Below are positions 10,411 through 20,583 of a DNA stretch of 64,000 nt, piece by piece (within the stretch, counting starts at the first letter, position 1; each line of letters begins with the position of its first letter). Below the pieces are notes generated by a model. It was not told where the DNA came from. It saw nothing but the letters and a program-made list of their open reading frames with translations, and made no database searches. This DNA is from Mycobacterium sp. 852014-52450_SCH5900713 (lineage in GTDB: Bacteria; Actinomycetota; Actinomycetes; Mycobacteriales; Mycobacteriaceae). The position numbers were made by a program, and so were the translations under genes. The stretch covers positions 186,001 through 250,000 of the forward strand of contig NZ_LZIL01000050.1 of the NCBI RefSeq assembly GCF_001667075.1. The letters run 5' to 3'.

Positions 10411-11436
10411 CTAGGCTGCCGGCGCCGCGGCCAGGTGCTGGCGTTGTGGCTCGCTGCGGTAGCGCGACGGCTTGCCGTCGATCTTGCAGAGCCGCCACAT
10501 GAGCCGCGCCGAGCGCGTCTCCATCAGCCCGGTGTCGTGGGCCAGCATCCGAACGTCACCGAACATGTCGCTCAGCCACTTTCGTGACTCCGGCGACCGG
10601 AAGAAGAGTTCCTTCTTGACCTCGCGCGGAATGTCGAACTCCTGCCAGAACGCCTTGGGCGGCACCACGATTGCCCGGCACAAGGTCTTCATCGTCAGCG
10701 GCAGGTACAGCGCGGTCCAGAACCGCTGGCGCTTGGTCAGCTCCGGCACCCGCCTACGTAGGAACTCGTGGGCGAACGAGATGTGGCGCGCTTCCTCGGC
10801 CACGTGTATGGCCATCACCCGCTCCATGATGGGATGCAGCGACTTGCCTTCGCGCAGAACGTTTTTCTGCGTGTGGTCGATCGGTTCCTCGCCCGCGAGC
10901 ACCCCGATGAAGAACGCCACCGGCAGCGGGCCGGCCACTAGCGGAACCAGCGGCGAGAGCCACTTGAGCGCCCGGGGCATGCCCGGGACGTCGGTGCCGA
11001 TCCGGTTGACCATCTCCTGAAACATCATGGTGTGGTTGCACTCTTCGACCGATTCGTGCAGGCAGTACCGGTATTCCGGGGAGCCGTTCGGCACCCAGAA
11101 CGTGTAGTTCATCAGACCGCGGATCAGGATCGACTCGAAGTGCAGGCCGACCTTGGCGACGTTGGCCTGGCGCCACATGCCGATCTTGATCTTGCGCTCG
11201 TCGGACTGCGCCAGGTACCAGGGATGCCGTCCCAACGGGTCGGTCGCAGGCAGTATCCACCGAGGGTCGTTCTCCGTGACGGCGAATTCGGCCGAATCCC
11301 AGTCGATGTCTGTGTACGGGTTGAAGTTTCGACGCACCGACCCCTCGGACAGAGTGGCGAGCGTGTTGACGTACTCGGTGTCGTCGCGCACTTCCATATT
11401 GCGGCGCCACCGCCGAACCATGCGTGTCCTGGCCAT
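10411..11436 (-). CDS. AurF-like diiron oxygenase (Rv0885-like)
   Basis: 341-residue protein of the AurF / DUF3066 diiron family (arylamine N-oxygenase type). The iron ligands are recognisable by spacing: Glu101 (HFESILIR), Glu132-x2-His135 (VEECNH), Glu184 (AGEEP), and His211-x3-Glu215-x2-His218 (HVAEEARH). The substrate is unknown. The start is ATG 11436, not the TTG two codons earlier, because GGGGAGG sits seven bases upstream of it. It is probably co-transcribed with fprB, which follows after 20 bases, and is divergent from serC. Confidence 0.9.
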   Translation of the reverse strand: MARTRMVRRWRRNMEVRDDTEYVNTLATLSEGSVRRNFNPYTDIDWDSAEFAVTENDPRWILPATDPLGRHPWYLAQSDERKIKIGMWRQANVAKVGLHFESILIRGLMNYTFWVPNGSPEYRYCLHESVEECNHTMMFQEMVNRIGTDVPGMPRALKWLSPLVPLVAGPLPVAFFIGVLAGEEPIDHTQKNVLREGKSLHPIMERVMAIHVAEEARHISFAHEFLRRRVPELTKRQRFWTALYLPLTMKTLCRAIVVPPKAFWQEFDIPREVKKELFFRSPESRKWLSDMFGDVRMLAHDTGLMETRSARLMWRLCKIDGKPSRYRSEPQRQHLAAAPAA

Positions 11437-11513
11437 ATCCAAGCCTCCCCAGCGAGGTTTACATTAGGACGTGCTGTGTCCAGACAGTACCGCAGGTACC
11501 GCATATCTTCTAG

Positions 11514-12800
<1,287 letters not shown>

Positions 12801-12919
12801 CCGCCCCGCAATCAGCACGCAACCGCCCAGCGTGTCAGCGCCGTTTACGGACGTTGGCGCACTAGAGTGCGCACGAGATGGGTCCGTCGACCTGCACACG
12901 GAGCCTGCGAGGAGAAGCC

Positions 12920-13693
12920 ATGCGGGAACTGAAAATGGTTGAGGTCGATGCGGACGGCAAACACATCATCTGTGAGGCCGGCGACGCCGGCGAACCGTTC
13001 AAGCTCGCCATCGACGATCAGCTGAAGGCCGCCGTGCGCGGCGAGGCCGCGCCCCCGAACCAACCGCACCTCGACATCCAGGTCACCAACATGCTGAGCC
13101 CCAAAGAGATTCAGGCCAAGATCCGGGCCGGTGCGTCCGTCGAGCAGGTTGCCGCGGCGTCGGGCTCCGACATCTCGCGGGTCCGGCGGTTCGCACACCC
13201 GGTGCTGCTGGAACGCGCCCGCGCCGCCGAGTTGGCAACGGCCGCGCATCCGGTGCTCGCCGACGGCCCCGCGGTGCTCACCCTCCTGGAAACCGTGAGC
13301 ACGGCGCTCGTGACGCGCGGTCTGGAACCCGACCGGCTCAGCTGGGACGCGTGGCGCAACGAAGACAGCCGCTGGACGGTGCAGCTTGCGTGGAAGGCCG
13401 GCCGGTCCGACAACATCGCGCACTTCTGCTTCGCCCCGGGCGCCCACGGGGGAACGATCACGGCTGTGGACGATGCGGCCAAAGAACTGGTGGACCCGAA
13501 CTTCGACCGCCCGCTGCGGCCGCTCGCGCGGGTCGCCCACGTCTCGTTCGAGGAGCCGGCCAAGCCCGCCGCCCCCGCGCCGCAAGAGCAACCCGCGCCG
13601 CAGGAACAACCGGTACACACCCGTCGGGGTAAGCCGGTCATCCCGGCTTGGGAGGACGTGCTGCTCGGCGTGCGCTCGGGCGGACAGCGCTAG
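12920..13693 (+). CDS. sepH: Septation protein SepH (DUF3071)
   Basis: 257 residues, Rv0883c-like. The N-terminal DUF3071 domain (about 1-175) has a helix-turn-helix-like segment (IQAKIRAGASVEQVAAASG, about 63-81). A variable Pro/Ala/Gln tail with two PAPQEQ-type repeats follows, and a short conserved end (KPVIPAWEDVLLG). SepH binds FtsZ and promotes its assembly in actinomycetes. GGAGAAG precedes ATG 12920. The gene is followed by a partial intergenic repeat. Confidence 0.93.
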   Translation: MRELKMVEVDADGKHIICEAGDAGEPFKLAIDDQLKAAVRGEAAPPNQPHLDIQVTNMLSPKEIQAKIRAGASVEQVAAASGSDISRVRRFAHPVLLERARAAELATAAHPVLADGPAVLTLLETVSTALVTRGLEPDRLSWDAWRNEDSRWTVQLAWKAGRSDNIAHFCFAPGAHGGTITAVDDAAKELVDPNFDRPLRPLARVAHVSFEEPAKPAAPAPQEQPAPQEQPVHTRRGKPVIPAWEDVLLGVRSGGQR

Positions 13694-13698
13694 ACGGA

Positions 13699-13738
13699 TG
13701 GTGGCGACCCGCCACGCCCGGCTACGCCGCGCTCGCTA
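13699..13738. repeat. Partial copy of the intergenic repeat
   Basis: GGTGGCGACCCGCCACGCC followed by CGGCTACGCCGCGCTCGCTAG matches the left arm and core of the elements at 4721-4833 but lacks the right arm CGATCGCCAC. It lies between convergent sepH and the DUF2537 gene and again contributes the stop codon of the minus-strand gene. Confidence 0.7.
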
Positions 13739-14014
13739 GCCGCTACCGCGCAGCGTCAGCGCGATCAGCGTCAACCACCCGCCGGCGACACCGATTCCCG
13801 CGCCCAGCAGGAACCACCGCAGCACCAGCTTGTGCCGCCATCCCCACAGCGTGGGCGCCAGCCCGCCGGCGGCGACGACGTTGAGACCGACCGCCAGGAG
13901 CGGATGCACCCGTATCAGTCCCAAAGTCAGCACCACGATGGCGGCCCCGGTCACTGCGGCGACGAACCCGGCGACCGTCAAACCCGTTGCCCAGGGCACG
14001 GAATCGTCGGTCAC
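13736..14014 (-). CDS. DUF2537 family membrane protein (Rv0882-like)
   Basis: 92-residue integral membrane protein with three predicted helices: TGLTVAGFVAAVTGAAIVVL, LLAVGLNVVAAGG and WFLLGAGIGVAGGWLTLIAL. No catalytic motif is visible and its role is unknown. Its GTG start overlaps the stop of the SpoU methylase by four bases (GTGA), so it is translationally coupled as the third gene of a MarR-SpoU-DUF2537 operon. Confidence 0.88.
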   Translation of the reverse strand: MTDDSVPWATGLTVAGFVAAVTGAAIVVLTLGLIRVHPLLAVGLNVVAAGGLAPTLWGWRHKLVLRWFLLGAGIGVAGGWLTLIALTLRGSG

Positions 14015-14844
14015 GAGCCGAGCCTAACCCGTTCGTAGAACGCCAAAGCGGCCGCAGTCGCGACATTGAGGGAGTCGGTGCCGCGCGACATCGGGATACG
14101 CACCCGCACATCGCTCAAGCGCAGGGTCGCCGGCGTAAGCCCCGGCCCCTCGGCGCCCACGACCACCGCGACGCGCTGGTCGTGCGCGGCCGCCATGGCC
14201 TCCGGCAGGGCGCACGCCGTGCTGTCCGGGGTCATCGCCAGCAGCCGAAATCCGTTCTCTTTCAGCATTACCAGCTCGGCGGGCCACTCCGTCGCCCGCG
14301 CATACGGCACCAGCAAGGCGTGGCCCATGGAGACGCGAACGGCGCGACGGTATAGCGGGTCGGCGCAGCCGCTGCCGAACACCACCGCGTCCACGCCCAA
14401 TCCGGCGGCGTTGCGAAAAATCGAGCCCAGATTCTCGTGATCGTTGACGCCCTCGAGCACCGCGACCGTCCGGGCGTGCTCGACCAGTTCGGTCACGCTG
14501 CGTTCCGGCACCCTGCGGGCGGCCGCGAGTACGCCGCGATTGAGGTGAAAGCCCACCACTTGCGCCATGACCCCGGCGGAGGTCCGGTAGAACGGCACGG
14601 CACTACCCGCCAGGTGATCGGCGAGCTCGGCGAGCCGACGGTCCGTCCCCAACAGGGCATGCGGAATGAATCGGGAGGCGAGCATGCGCTGAACGACCAG
14701 CACGCCTTCAGCGATCACCAAGCCTTTGCCGGACGGCAGATCGGGACGACGATCGACACTGTTCAGATCGCGGAAATCGTCGAGCCGGGGGTCGTCGGGA
14801 TCGTCAACGTCCTGGACGTTCAGGGCATGCGTTCCGTCGCTCAC
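14011..14844 (-). CDS. TrmH/SpoU-family RNA 2'-O-methyltransferase (Rv0881-like)
   Basis: 277 residues. The N-terminal substrate-binding domain (about 1-110) is followed by the trefoil-knotted SPOUT domain with its three motifs: [38 protein letters not shown] and [18 protein letters not shown]. It should 2'-O-methylate rRNA or tRNA using AdoMet; the target is not known from sequence. Start GTG 14844 overlaps the MarR stop as GTGA. The longer in-frame extension lies inside the MarR gene and is rejected. Confidence 0.93.
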   Translation of the reverse strand: MSDGTHALNVQDVDDPDDPRLDDFRDLNSVDRRPDLPSGKGLVIAEGVLVVQRMLASRFIPHALLGTDRRLAELADHLAGSAVPFYRTSAGVMAQVVGFHLNRGVLAAARRVPERSVTELVEHARTVAVLEGVNDHENLGSIFRNAAGLGVDAVVFGSGCADPLYRRAVRVSMGHALLVPYARATEWPAELVMLKENGFRLLAMTPDSTACALPEAMAAAHDQRVAVVVGAEGPGLTPATLRLSDVRVRIPMSRGTDSLNVATAAALAFYERVRLGS

Positions 14845-15272
14845 GGGCCTTCGTCGACCAAGGCCAGCATCAGGTCGGCCGCGTTGCGCAGGGTGTCCCG
14901 TTGCTGGCTGTCCAGCGTGGCCAGCCGCTTGGCCAGCCACTCCTGGCGGGCGCGCCGGGTCGCCTTGACCAACTCGGCGCCGGAGTGCGAAACCGAGACC
15001 AGCACCTGCCGGCCGTCGATCGGATGCGGGGCACGGTCCACCAGGCCCATGTCGGCCAGCGACGCGATCACCCGTGTCATCGACGGCGGCCGGACCCGTT
15101 CGCGAATCGCCAGCGCGCCGGGCGTCATCGGGCCCTCGTTAGCCAGCGTGGCCAGCGCCGACAGCTGGGACAACGACACCGGCGACGAGGGGTTCCGGAA
15201 CCGAAGTTGGCGGGCCAGCCGCATGACCGCCAGCGACAGATCGCTGGCCAGCCGCGCATCGCTGTCAGGCAT
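14841..15272 (-). CDS. MarR-family transcriptional regulator (Rv0880c-like)
   Basis: 143 residues with the MarR winged helix: [23 protein letters not shown], the recognition helix [18 protein letters not shown] and the wing [17 protein letters not shown]-terminal helices provide the dimer interface. In M. tuberculosis this protein has been studied as a redox/stress regulator. A perfect inverted repeat sits five bases upstream of its start, suggesting autoregulation. First gene of a coupled three-gene operon. Confidence 0.94.
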   Translation of the reverse strand: MPDSDARLASDLSLAVMRLARQLRFRNPSSPVSLSQLSALATLANEGPMTPGALAIRERVRPPSMTRVIASLADMGLVDRAPHPIDGRQVLVSVSHSGAELVKATRRARQEWLAKRLATLDSQQRDTLRNAADLMLALVDEGP

Positions 15273-15277
15273 GGCGC

Positions 15278-15295
15278 GAGGTTACACGCAACCTC
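15278..15295. promoter_or_regulatory. MarR-type operator upstream of the MarR gene
   Basis: GAGGTT-ACACGC-AACCTC is a perfect 6+6 inverted repeat with a six-base spacer, immediately upstream of the MarR start. Size, spacing and position fit an autoregulatory MarR operator. It could also affect the divergent DUF2530 gene at 15458. Confidence 0.65.
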
Positions 15296-15457
15296 CAGTA
15301 ATCGGGATACGAACCGGCGAACGACGGACTTTGGTCCGTAGCGCTGCGTGGGCCGGTCGTTGTCGCACCGCTTGACCCGCGGCCCAGGCATTTTCGCTGG
15401 GCCTTCCCGCGCATGCGGTGGTACCGGCGGACCGCACCGGCGGCTATGTTAATCGCG

Positions 15458-15733
15458 ATGTCTGTCGAACCCGGCCAGCACCGCGAGGCGCCGCCGCTGC
15501 CGCCCGCGCTCCTCAACGCCTGGCCGTTCGTCGCATTCGGCGCGCTCGGCTGGCTGGTCGCGGCGGCCGCCGCGTTTCTGGTGCCCGCCCTGCAGAGCTG
15601 GCGCCCCCTGACACTGGCCGGGCTCGGCGTCGGAGTGCTCGGCACGAGCATCTTCGTGTTGCAACTCGCCGCGGCCCGCCGCGGCGCACGGGGCGCACAA
15701 GACGGACTCGAAAACTATTTCGATCACGGCTAG
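15458..15733 (+). CDS. DUF2530 family membrane protein (Rv0879c-like)
   Basis: 91 residues, the length of the M. tuberculosis homologue. A short polar N-terminus is followed by two membrane helices (WPFVAFGALGWLVAAAAAFLV and LTLAGLGVGVLGTSIFVLQLA) and a charged tail. Function unknown. The ATG at 15458 gives the conserved N-terminus; the longer frame adds 15 residues from the divergent promoter region. Confidence 0.85.
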   Translation: MSVEPGQHREAPPLPPALLNAWPFVAFGALGWLVAAAAAFLVPALQSWRPLTLAGLGVGVLGTSIFVLQLAAARRGARGAQDGLENYFDHG

Positions 15734-15765
15734 ATTTCGCGACCAGCACGGACCCGGGAGGATCG

Positions 15766-16221
15766 ATGGTAGCCCCACTACTGCAAGCGCAAATCGATAT
15801 TGACGCACCGGTTTCCACGGTGTGGGGGCTGATTTCCGATCTGCGGCGGATGCCGGAGTGGAGCCCCCAGTGCCGTTGGATGAAGACCTTCGGTCCGCTG
15901 CGCCAGGGCATGCGCAGCCTCAACATCAATCGCCGTAACCGCATGTACTGGCCGACCACTTGCACGGTCGTCGAGGTCGTCCCTGAGACCAAGCTTGCGT
16001 TCCGGGTCAACGCCAACCACACGATCTGGAGCTACGAGCTCCAACCCACCGGCGAGGGCACCCGGGTGATCGAAAGCCGTCACGCCGAGAACGGCGTGAC
16101 CGCAATTTCCAATCTGACGGTGAATGCGCTGCTCGGCGGGACCACCAACTTCGAACGCGAATTGGTCGACGGGATGAACACCTCGTTGGCCAAGATCAAG
16201 GCCGCCGCCGAAAAGGGCTAG
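15766..16221 (+). CDS. SRPBCC-family (START-like) protein
   Basis: 151-residue polyketide-cyclase/dehydrase-type protein with a helix-grip hydrophobic pocket: N-terminal QIDIDAPVSTVWGLISDLRRMPEWSP, a beta-rich middle and the long C-terminal helix ERELVDGMNTSLAKIKAAA. Likely binds a lipid or polyketide-like ligand; activity unknown. GGGAGG precedes ATG 15766. Its TAG stop shares the CTAG at 16218-16221 with the convergent DUF3027 gene. Confidence 0.9.
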   Translation: MVAPLLQAQIDIDAPVSTVWGLISDLRRMPEWSPQCRWMKTFGPLRQGMRSLNINRRNRMYWPTTCTVVEVVPETKLAFRVNANHTIWSYELQPTGEGTRVIESRHAENGVTAISNLTVNALLGGTTNFERELVDGMNTSLAKIKAAAEKG

Positions 16222-17279
16222 TCCGCCTCGGGCTGCGACTCCCTCTCGAGCTGCAACTCCGCCTCGGGCTGCTGCGACTGCGTCGCCTCGGGCTGCGACT
16301 CCGCTGTGTCGGCGCCGGACTCGGCCGCCTCGGGTGCCGCCTCCTCGGGAGCTGACGCCGACACTTCGACATCCGCGCCGCCGTCCGGCTGGGCCTCCGG
16401 GGTGTGGGATTCCGCCACCTGGGTCGGCGACTCCGTGGGCTCCGGCTGTACCTCGGATGCCTCTGCCGGCTCGGACGGCTCGGACGGCGCTTCGACGACG
16501 TCGAGCACGCCGTCGTCGTATGGCTCGTACGCGGGCGAACCCGTACCGGCCGGAGCAGGCGTATCCGAATGCGCGCCGCAACCGTACTGCTTGTCGACGA
16601 TCTGCCCGTCGGCCGACAATTCGTTGCCGCACACGCCGAACATCGCGCCGAGCGATCCCGCCAGCGGCAGGAAAAAGCCGCAGTCGCGGCACACCCGCTT
16701 GGTGGACCGCGCCATCGGTGAGTCGGGCCCGTGGTCGCCGGTGTGCCACCGTTCGGCCGCCTCCGCGCGGCCAAGGACGCTCATCACCCAGCGCCGGCCC
16801 AGCCCGATCTCGGCGGCGGTCTCGTCGACCTGCGCGTCACCGCTGGCCGTGTAGCCGGGCACCAGCCGCGGATCGTCGGCCGCGGGTGCCAGCAGGTCAC
16901 CGGGGCTCAGGTCCCCCGGGCGCACCCGCTGATCCCACGGAACCCACCGCGGCGCCAGCAGCGCCGTCGGACCCGGGATCAGCACCACCTCGCTGACGGT
17001 GGCGTGGTCGGCACCGGGATGTGCGGCGACGACGACAGCCCATTGCCAGCCCTGATAACCGGGTAGATGCGCCAGGAACCGGTGGGTCGCGGCCGCCGGA
17101 TCCTCGTAACTGACGCCCAGGTAATCGCCGACCGCCTCCGCCCCGCTGAACTCCACGACGGCGGCCCTGGCCTGGTCCACCGCGCCCGTGAGCACGGCCG
17201 CCAGCCCCTCGTGCCACTCGGCCACGGTAGCCACGGCGGATTCCTCGATGGACCCGGTCACGCTGTCCCCTTCCTGCAT
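16218..17279 (-). CDS. DUF3027 family protein with acidic repeat tail
   Basis: 353 residues. The conserved DUF3027 region spans about 1-225 and contains a zinc-ribbon-like Cys set (CRDCG, then FGVCGNE and YGCGAH). The last ~120 residues are low complexity, rich in Glu, Ser, Pro and Ala with repeats such as ESQPEA and EPSEPAE, and are probably disordered. Function unknown. I place the start at ATG 17279 (GGAG five bases upstream); a GTG at 17261 after GGAAGGGG is an equally credible alternative. Confidence 0.82.
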   Translation of the reverse strand: MQEGDSVTGSIEESAVATVAEWHEGLAAVLTGAVDQARAAVVEFSGAEAVGDYLGVSYEDPAAATHRFLAHLPGYQGWQWAVVVAAHPGADHATVSEVVLIPGPTALLAPRWVPWDQRVRPGDLSPGDLLAPAADDPRLVPGYTASGDAQVDETAAEIGLGRRWVMSVLGRAEAAERWHTGDHGPDSPMARSTKRVCRDCGFFLPLAGSLGAMFGVCGNELSADGQIVDKQYGCGAHSDTPAPAGTGSPAYEPYDDGVLDVVEAPSEPSEPAEASEVQPEPTESPTQVAESHTPEAQPDGGADVEVSASAPEEAAPEAAESGADTAESQPEATQSQQPEAELQLERESQPEAD

Positions 17280-17358
17280 TGCGTCTCCAATACTAGGTTG
17301 GCGTGCCACGCCCCGTTACCTGCAGACGCATGTCGTCGGCATAGGGGAGAATCGGAAC

Positions 17359-19041
17359 GTGTCTGGACGGCGGCGTGACGATCCGGGCCGCGTGGCCCCC
17401 ACTCCCGGCCGCCGGCCCCGCAATGGGGCTTCCAATCAGCACCCGGGCATGGCCAATTACCCCGCGGATGACGCCGGCCATCGCCGAGCGCATCGCCCGC
17501 CGCCGATGCCGAGCGCCAATCGCTACCTTCCGCCCATCGGGCAACCCCCGGAACCGGATCGAAGCGATAGCGCACCACCACGTGCCGCCGCCGGCGAGCG
17601 GGTCACCGTCACCCGCGCCGCGGCGCAGCGAAGCCGCGAGATGGGTTCGCGGATGTATTGGATGGTGCAGCGTGCCGCCACGGCCGACGGCGCCGACAAA
17701 TCCGGCCTGACCGCGCTCACCTGGCCGGTGGTCGCCAACTTCGCGGTGGACGCCGCGATGGCGGTGGCGCTGGCCAACACGTTGTTCTTCGCCGCGGCCA
17801 CCGGAGAAAGCAAGGGCCGGGTCGCGTTGTATCTGCTGATCACCATCGCGCCGTTCGCGGTCATCGCGCCGCTGATCGGCCCGGCGCTGGACCGGCTGCA
17901 GCACGGTCGGCGGGTCGCGCTCGCCGGATCGTTCGTTTTGCGGACAGCCTTGGCGCTGGTGCTGATCATGAACTACGACGGCGCCAGCGGGAGCTACCCG
18001 TCGTGGGTGCTCTACCCGTGCGCGCTGGCCATGATGGTGTTCTCCAAGTCGTTCAGCGTGCTGCGCAGCGCCGTCACGCCGCGGGTCATGCCGCCGACCA
18101 TCGACCTGGTGCGGGTCAACTCGCGGCTGACGGTGTTCGGTCTGCTGGGCGGCACCATCGCCGGCGGGGCCATCGCGGCCGGCGTCGAGTTCGTCTGCAC
18201 CCACCTGTTCAAACTGCCCGGCGCGCTGTTCGTCGTCATCGCGGTCACCATCGCCGGGGCGGCGCTGTCGATGCGCATCCCGCGCTGGGTCGAGGTGACG
18301 GCGGGCGAGGTGCCGGCCACCTTGAGCTACCGCCAGGACAGCGAACCGCAGCGACGGACCTGGCCCGAGGAAGTCAAGAGGGTCGGCGGAACGCTGCGAC
18401 AACCGCTGGGCCGCAACATCATTACCTCGTTATGGGGCAACTGCACCATCAAGGTCATGGTCGGCTTCCTGTTCTTGTACCCGGCGTTCGTCGCCAAAGC
18501 GCACCAAGCCAGCGGCTGGGTTCAGCTGGGCATGCTGGGCATGATCGGGGCAGCGGCCGGCATCGGCAACTTCGCCGGAAACTTCGCCGCCGCACGCCTG
18601 CAGTTGGGCCGGCCGGCCGTGCTGGTGGTCCGCTGCACGCTGGCGGTCTCGGCAGTCGCGCTGGCGGCGTCGGTGGCGGGCACCCTGGCGGCCGCCGTCA
18701 TCGCCACCCTGGTCACGTCGGGCTCCAGCGCCATCGCGAAGGCCTCGCTGGACGCCTCGCTGCAAAACGACCTGCCCGAGGAATCGCGGGCCTCGGGATT
18801 CGGGCGATCGGAGTCGACGCTGCAGCTGGCCTGGGTGCTGGGTGGCGCCGTGGGCGTCTTGGTCTACACGGAGCTGTGGGTTGGCTTCACCGCGGTCACT
18901 GCGATACTCATCCTGGGGTTGGCGCAGACGCTGGTCAGCTTCCAAGGGAATTCACTCATTCCGGGCCTCGGAGGTAATAGGCCGGTCATGGTCGAGCAAG
19001 AGGGCGTGCGCCGCGGCAGCCCGGCGGTGGTGCCTGAGTGA
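17359..19041 (+). CDS. MFS-type transporter (Rv0876c-like)
   Basis: 560 residues. About 100 N-terminal residues are Pro/Arg-rich and probably cytoplasmic. They are followed by 10-12 membrane helices of the major facilitator fold (VVANFAVDAAMAVALANTLFFAA, LYLLITIAPFAVIAPLIGPALDRL, and others) with the loop-2/3 motif DRLQHGRR. Substrate unknown. GTG 17359 is preceded by AGGGGAGA eight bases away and gives a length close to the M. tuberculosis protein. Its stop overlaps the next start as GTGA. Confidence 0.88.
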   Translation: MSGRRRDDPGRVAPTPGRRPRNGASNQHPGMANYPADDAGHRRAHRPPPMPSANRYLPPIGQPPEPDRSDSAPPRAAAGERVTVTRAAAQRSREMGSRMYWMVQRAATADGADKSGLTALTWPVVANFAVDAAMAVALANTLFFAAATGESKGRVALYLLITIAPFAVIAPLIGPALDRLQHGRRVALAGSFVLRTALALVLIMNYDGASGSYPSWVLYPCALAMMVFSKSFSVLRSAVTPRVMPPTIDLVRVNSRLTVFGLLGGTIAGGAIAAGVEFVCTHLFKLPGALFVVIAVTIAGAALSMRIPRWVEVTAGEVPATLSYRQDSEPQRRTWPEEVKRVGGTLRQPLGRNIITSLWGNCTIKVMVGFLFLYPAFVAKAHQASGWVQLGMLGMIGAAAGIGNFAGNFAAARLQLGRPAVLVVRCTLAVSAVALAASVAGTLAAAVIATLVTSGSSAIAKASLDASLQNDLPEESRASGFGRSESTLQLAWVLGGAVGVLVYTELWVGFTAVTAILILGLAQTLVSFQGNSLIPGLGGNRPVMVEQEGVRRGSPAVVPE

Positions 19042-19526
19042 AACGCGGCGTGGCCGTGCTGCTCGCCGGCCTGATGACTCTGTTGTGCGTGGCCGTCGGG
19101 GTCGGCACCTGGTTGTTGGCGCGCCCGTCCGGTCCGCAGCGCCCGGAGATCAGCGCGTATTCACACGGCCACCTCGCGCGGGTGGGGCCCTACCTGTACT
19201 GCAGCGTGCTCAACCTCGACCAATGCGACACGCCGCAAGCCCAGGGCGAACTGAAGGTCAGTGAGCGCTACCCGGTTCAGCTCTCGGTGCCCGACGCGAT
19301 CTATCGGGCGCCCTGGCGATTGCTGCAGGTGTACGAGGACCCAACCAACACCACCAGCACCATCTTTCGGCCGAACACCCGCTTCGCGGTCACCATCCCC
19401 CCGGTCGACCCGCATCGCGGGCGGCTGGTCGGAATAGTCGTGCAGTTGCTGACGCTCGTGGTGGACCCGGCCGGTGAGCTGCGGGACGTCCCGCACGCGG
19501 AATGGTCAGTGCGCCTAAACTATTGA
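19038..19526 (+). CDS. Membrane-anchored or exported DUF2771 protein (Rv0875c-like)
   Basis: 162 residues. The N-terminus KRGVAVLLAGLMTLLCVAVGVGTWLLA is a signal peptide or membrane anchor without a lipobox Cys; the remainder is an extracytoplasmic beta-rich domain with two cysteines (YLYCSVLNLDQCD) that could form a disulfide. Function unknown. It is translationally coupled to the MFS transporter (GTGA overlap), so the two may work together. Confidence 0.85.
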   Translation: MKRGVAVLLAGLMTLLCVAVGVGTWLLARPSGPQRPEISAYSHGHLARVGPYLYCSVLNLDQCDTPQAQGELKVSERYPVQLSVPDAIYRAPWRLLQVYEDPTNTTSTIFRPNTRFAVTIPPVDPHRGRLVGIVVQLLTLVVDPAGELRDVPHAEWSVRLNY

Positions 19527-19551
19527 GCGCCGACGCCGGGCGCCAGCCCGG

Positions 19552-20556
19552 TCAGGCGCCATGCCCGGCGGGCACCCGCTCCCCTTCGACCGGCGGACCG
19601 GGAGGCGCCCCCTCCCCGAAAGGCTTGCCGCCCAATACCTCTCGACCATGCGGCGACAGCCAGCCCGTCAGGTCCGGCCCCTTTGGCACGATGCCGGTGG
19701 GGTTGATGTCGGCGTGCACGATGTAGTAGTGCTGCTTGATCTGAACGAAATCGATGGTGTCGCCGAACCCAGGCGTCTGGAACAGGTCGCGCGCATACGC
19801 CCACAGCACCGGCATCTCGCTCAGTTTGCTTCGGTTGCACTTGAAGTGCCCGTGGTAGACCGGGTCGAAGCGGGCGAGCGTGGTGAACAGCCGCACGTCG
19901 GCTTCGGTTATGTTGTCGCCCACCAGATATCGCTGATCGGCCAGGCGGTCGCTGACCCAATCCAACGCGGCGAACAGCCGATCGTACGCCGCGTCATAGG
20001 CCTTTTGTGAGCCGGCGAAGCCGCATCGATACACGCCGTTGTTGATCTCGGTGTAGACCCGCTTGTTCACCTCGTCGATCTCGGCGCGCAGCCGCTCGGG
20101 GTACAGCTCGGGCGCACCGTCGCGGTGGTAGGCGGTCCATTCCGTCGAGAAATCCACCGTCATCTGCGCGAAATCATTCGTGACGACCGCGCCGGACGGG
20201 ACGTCGACGATCGCGGGGACCGTGATGCCTTTCGGGTAGTCGGGGAAGCGCTTGAAATAGGCGTCCTGTAGCCGCGGGATCTTCAGCACGGGGTCGACGC
20301 CCCCGGGATCGAGATCGAACGTCCAACTGCGTTCGTCGTGGGTCGGGCCGCAAAAACCAATGGAGAGAACGCTTTCCAGCCCCAGCAACCGCCGGACAAT
20401 GATGGCGCGGTTGGCCCACGGACACGCGCGGGCGACGATGAGCCGGTACCTACCGGGCTCCACCGGGTAACCGTCGCGCCCGTCGGCCGTGACGCGGGTG
20501 GTGATGTAGTTGGTGTCGCGGTTGAAGTCACCTTTTCCGGCAACGTAGGCGGCCAT
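19552..20556 (-). CDS. Glutathionyl-hydroquinone-reductase-like protein (Xi-class GST, YqjG/ECM4)
   Basis: 334 residues. The thioredoxin-fold N-terminal domain has the Xi-class signature RACPWANR with catalytic Cys45, followed by GPTHDERSWTF and VPAIVD. The helical C-terminal GST domain has ITEADVRLFTTLARFDPVYHGHFKCN, typical of hydroquinone reductases. These enzymes reduce thiol conjugates of quinones. Mycobacteria make mycothiol instead of glutathione, so the in vivo thiol is probably mycothiol (inference). It precedes nothing obvious in an operon and is convergent with the DUF2771 gene. Confidence 0.9.
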   Translation of the reverse strand: MAAYVAGKGDFNRDTNYITTRVTADGRDGYPVEPGRYRLIVARACPWANRAIIVRRLLGLESVLSIGFCGPTHDERSWTFDLDPGGVDPVLKIPRLQDAYFKRFPDYPKGITVPAIVDVPSGAVVTNDFAQMTVDFSTEWTAYHRDGAPELYPERLRAEIDEVNKRVYTEINNGVYRCGFAGSQKAYDAAYDRLFAALDWVSDRLADQRYLVGDNITEADVRLFTTLARFDPVYHGHFKCNRSKLSEMPVLWAYARDLFQTPGFGDTIDFVQIKQHYYIVHADINPTGIVPKGPDLTGWLSPHGREVLGGKPFGEGAPPGPPVEGERVPAGHGA

Positions 20557-20583
20557 GTCTCCCTTGTTTCGTTCGAATGTCGG

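Noticed and set aside
16230..16520. Repetitive CTCGGGCTGCGACT tract
   Set aside because: It is the acidic Glu/Ser/Pro/Gln tail of the DUF3027 gene on the minus strand, not a mobile or CRISPR repeat.
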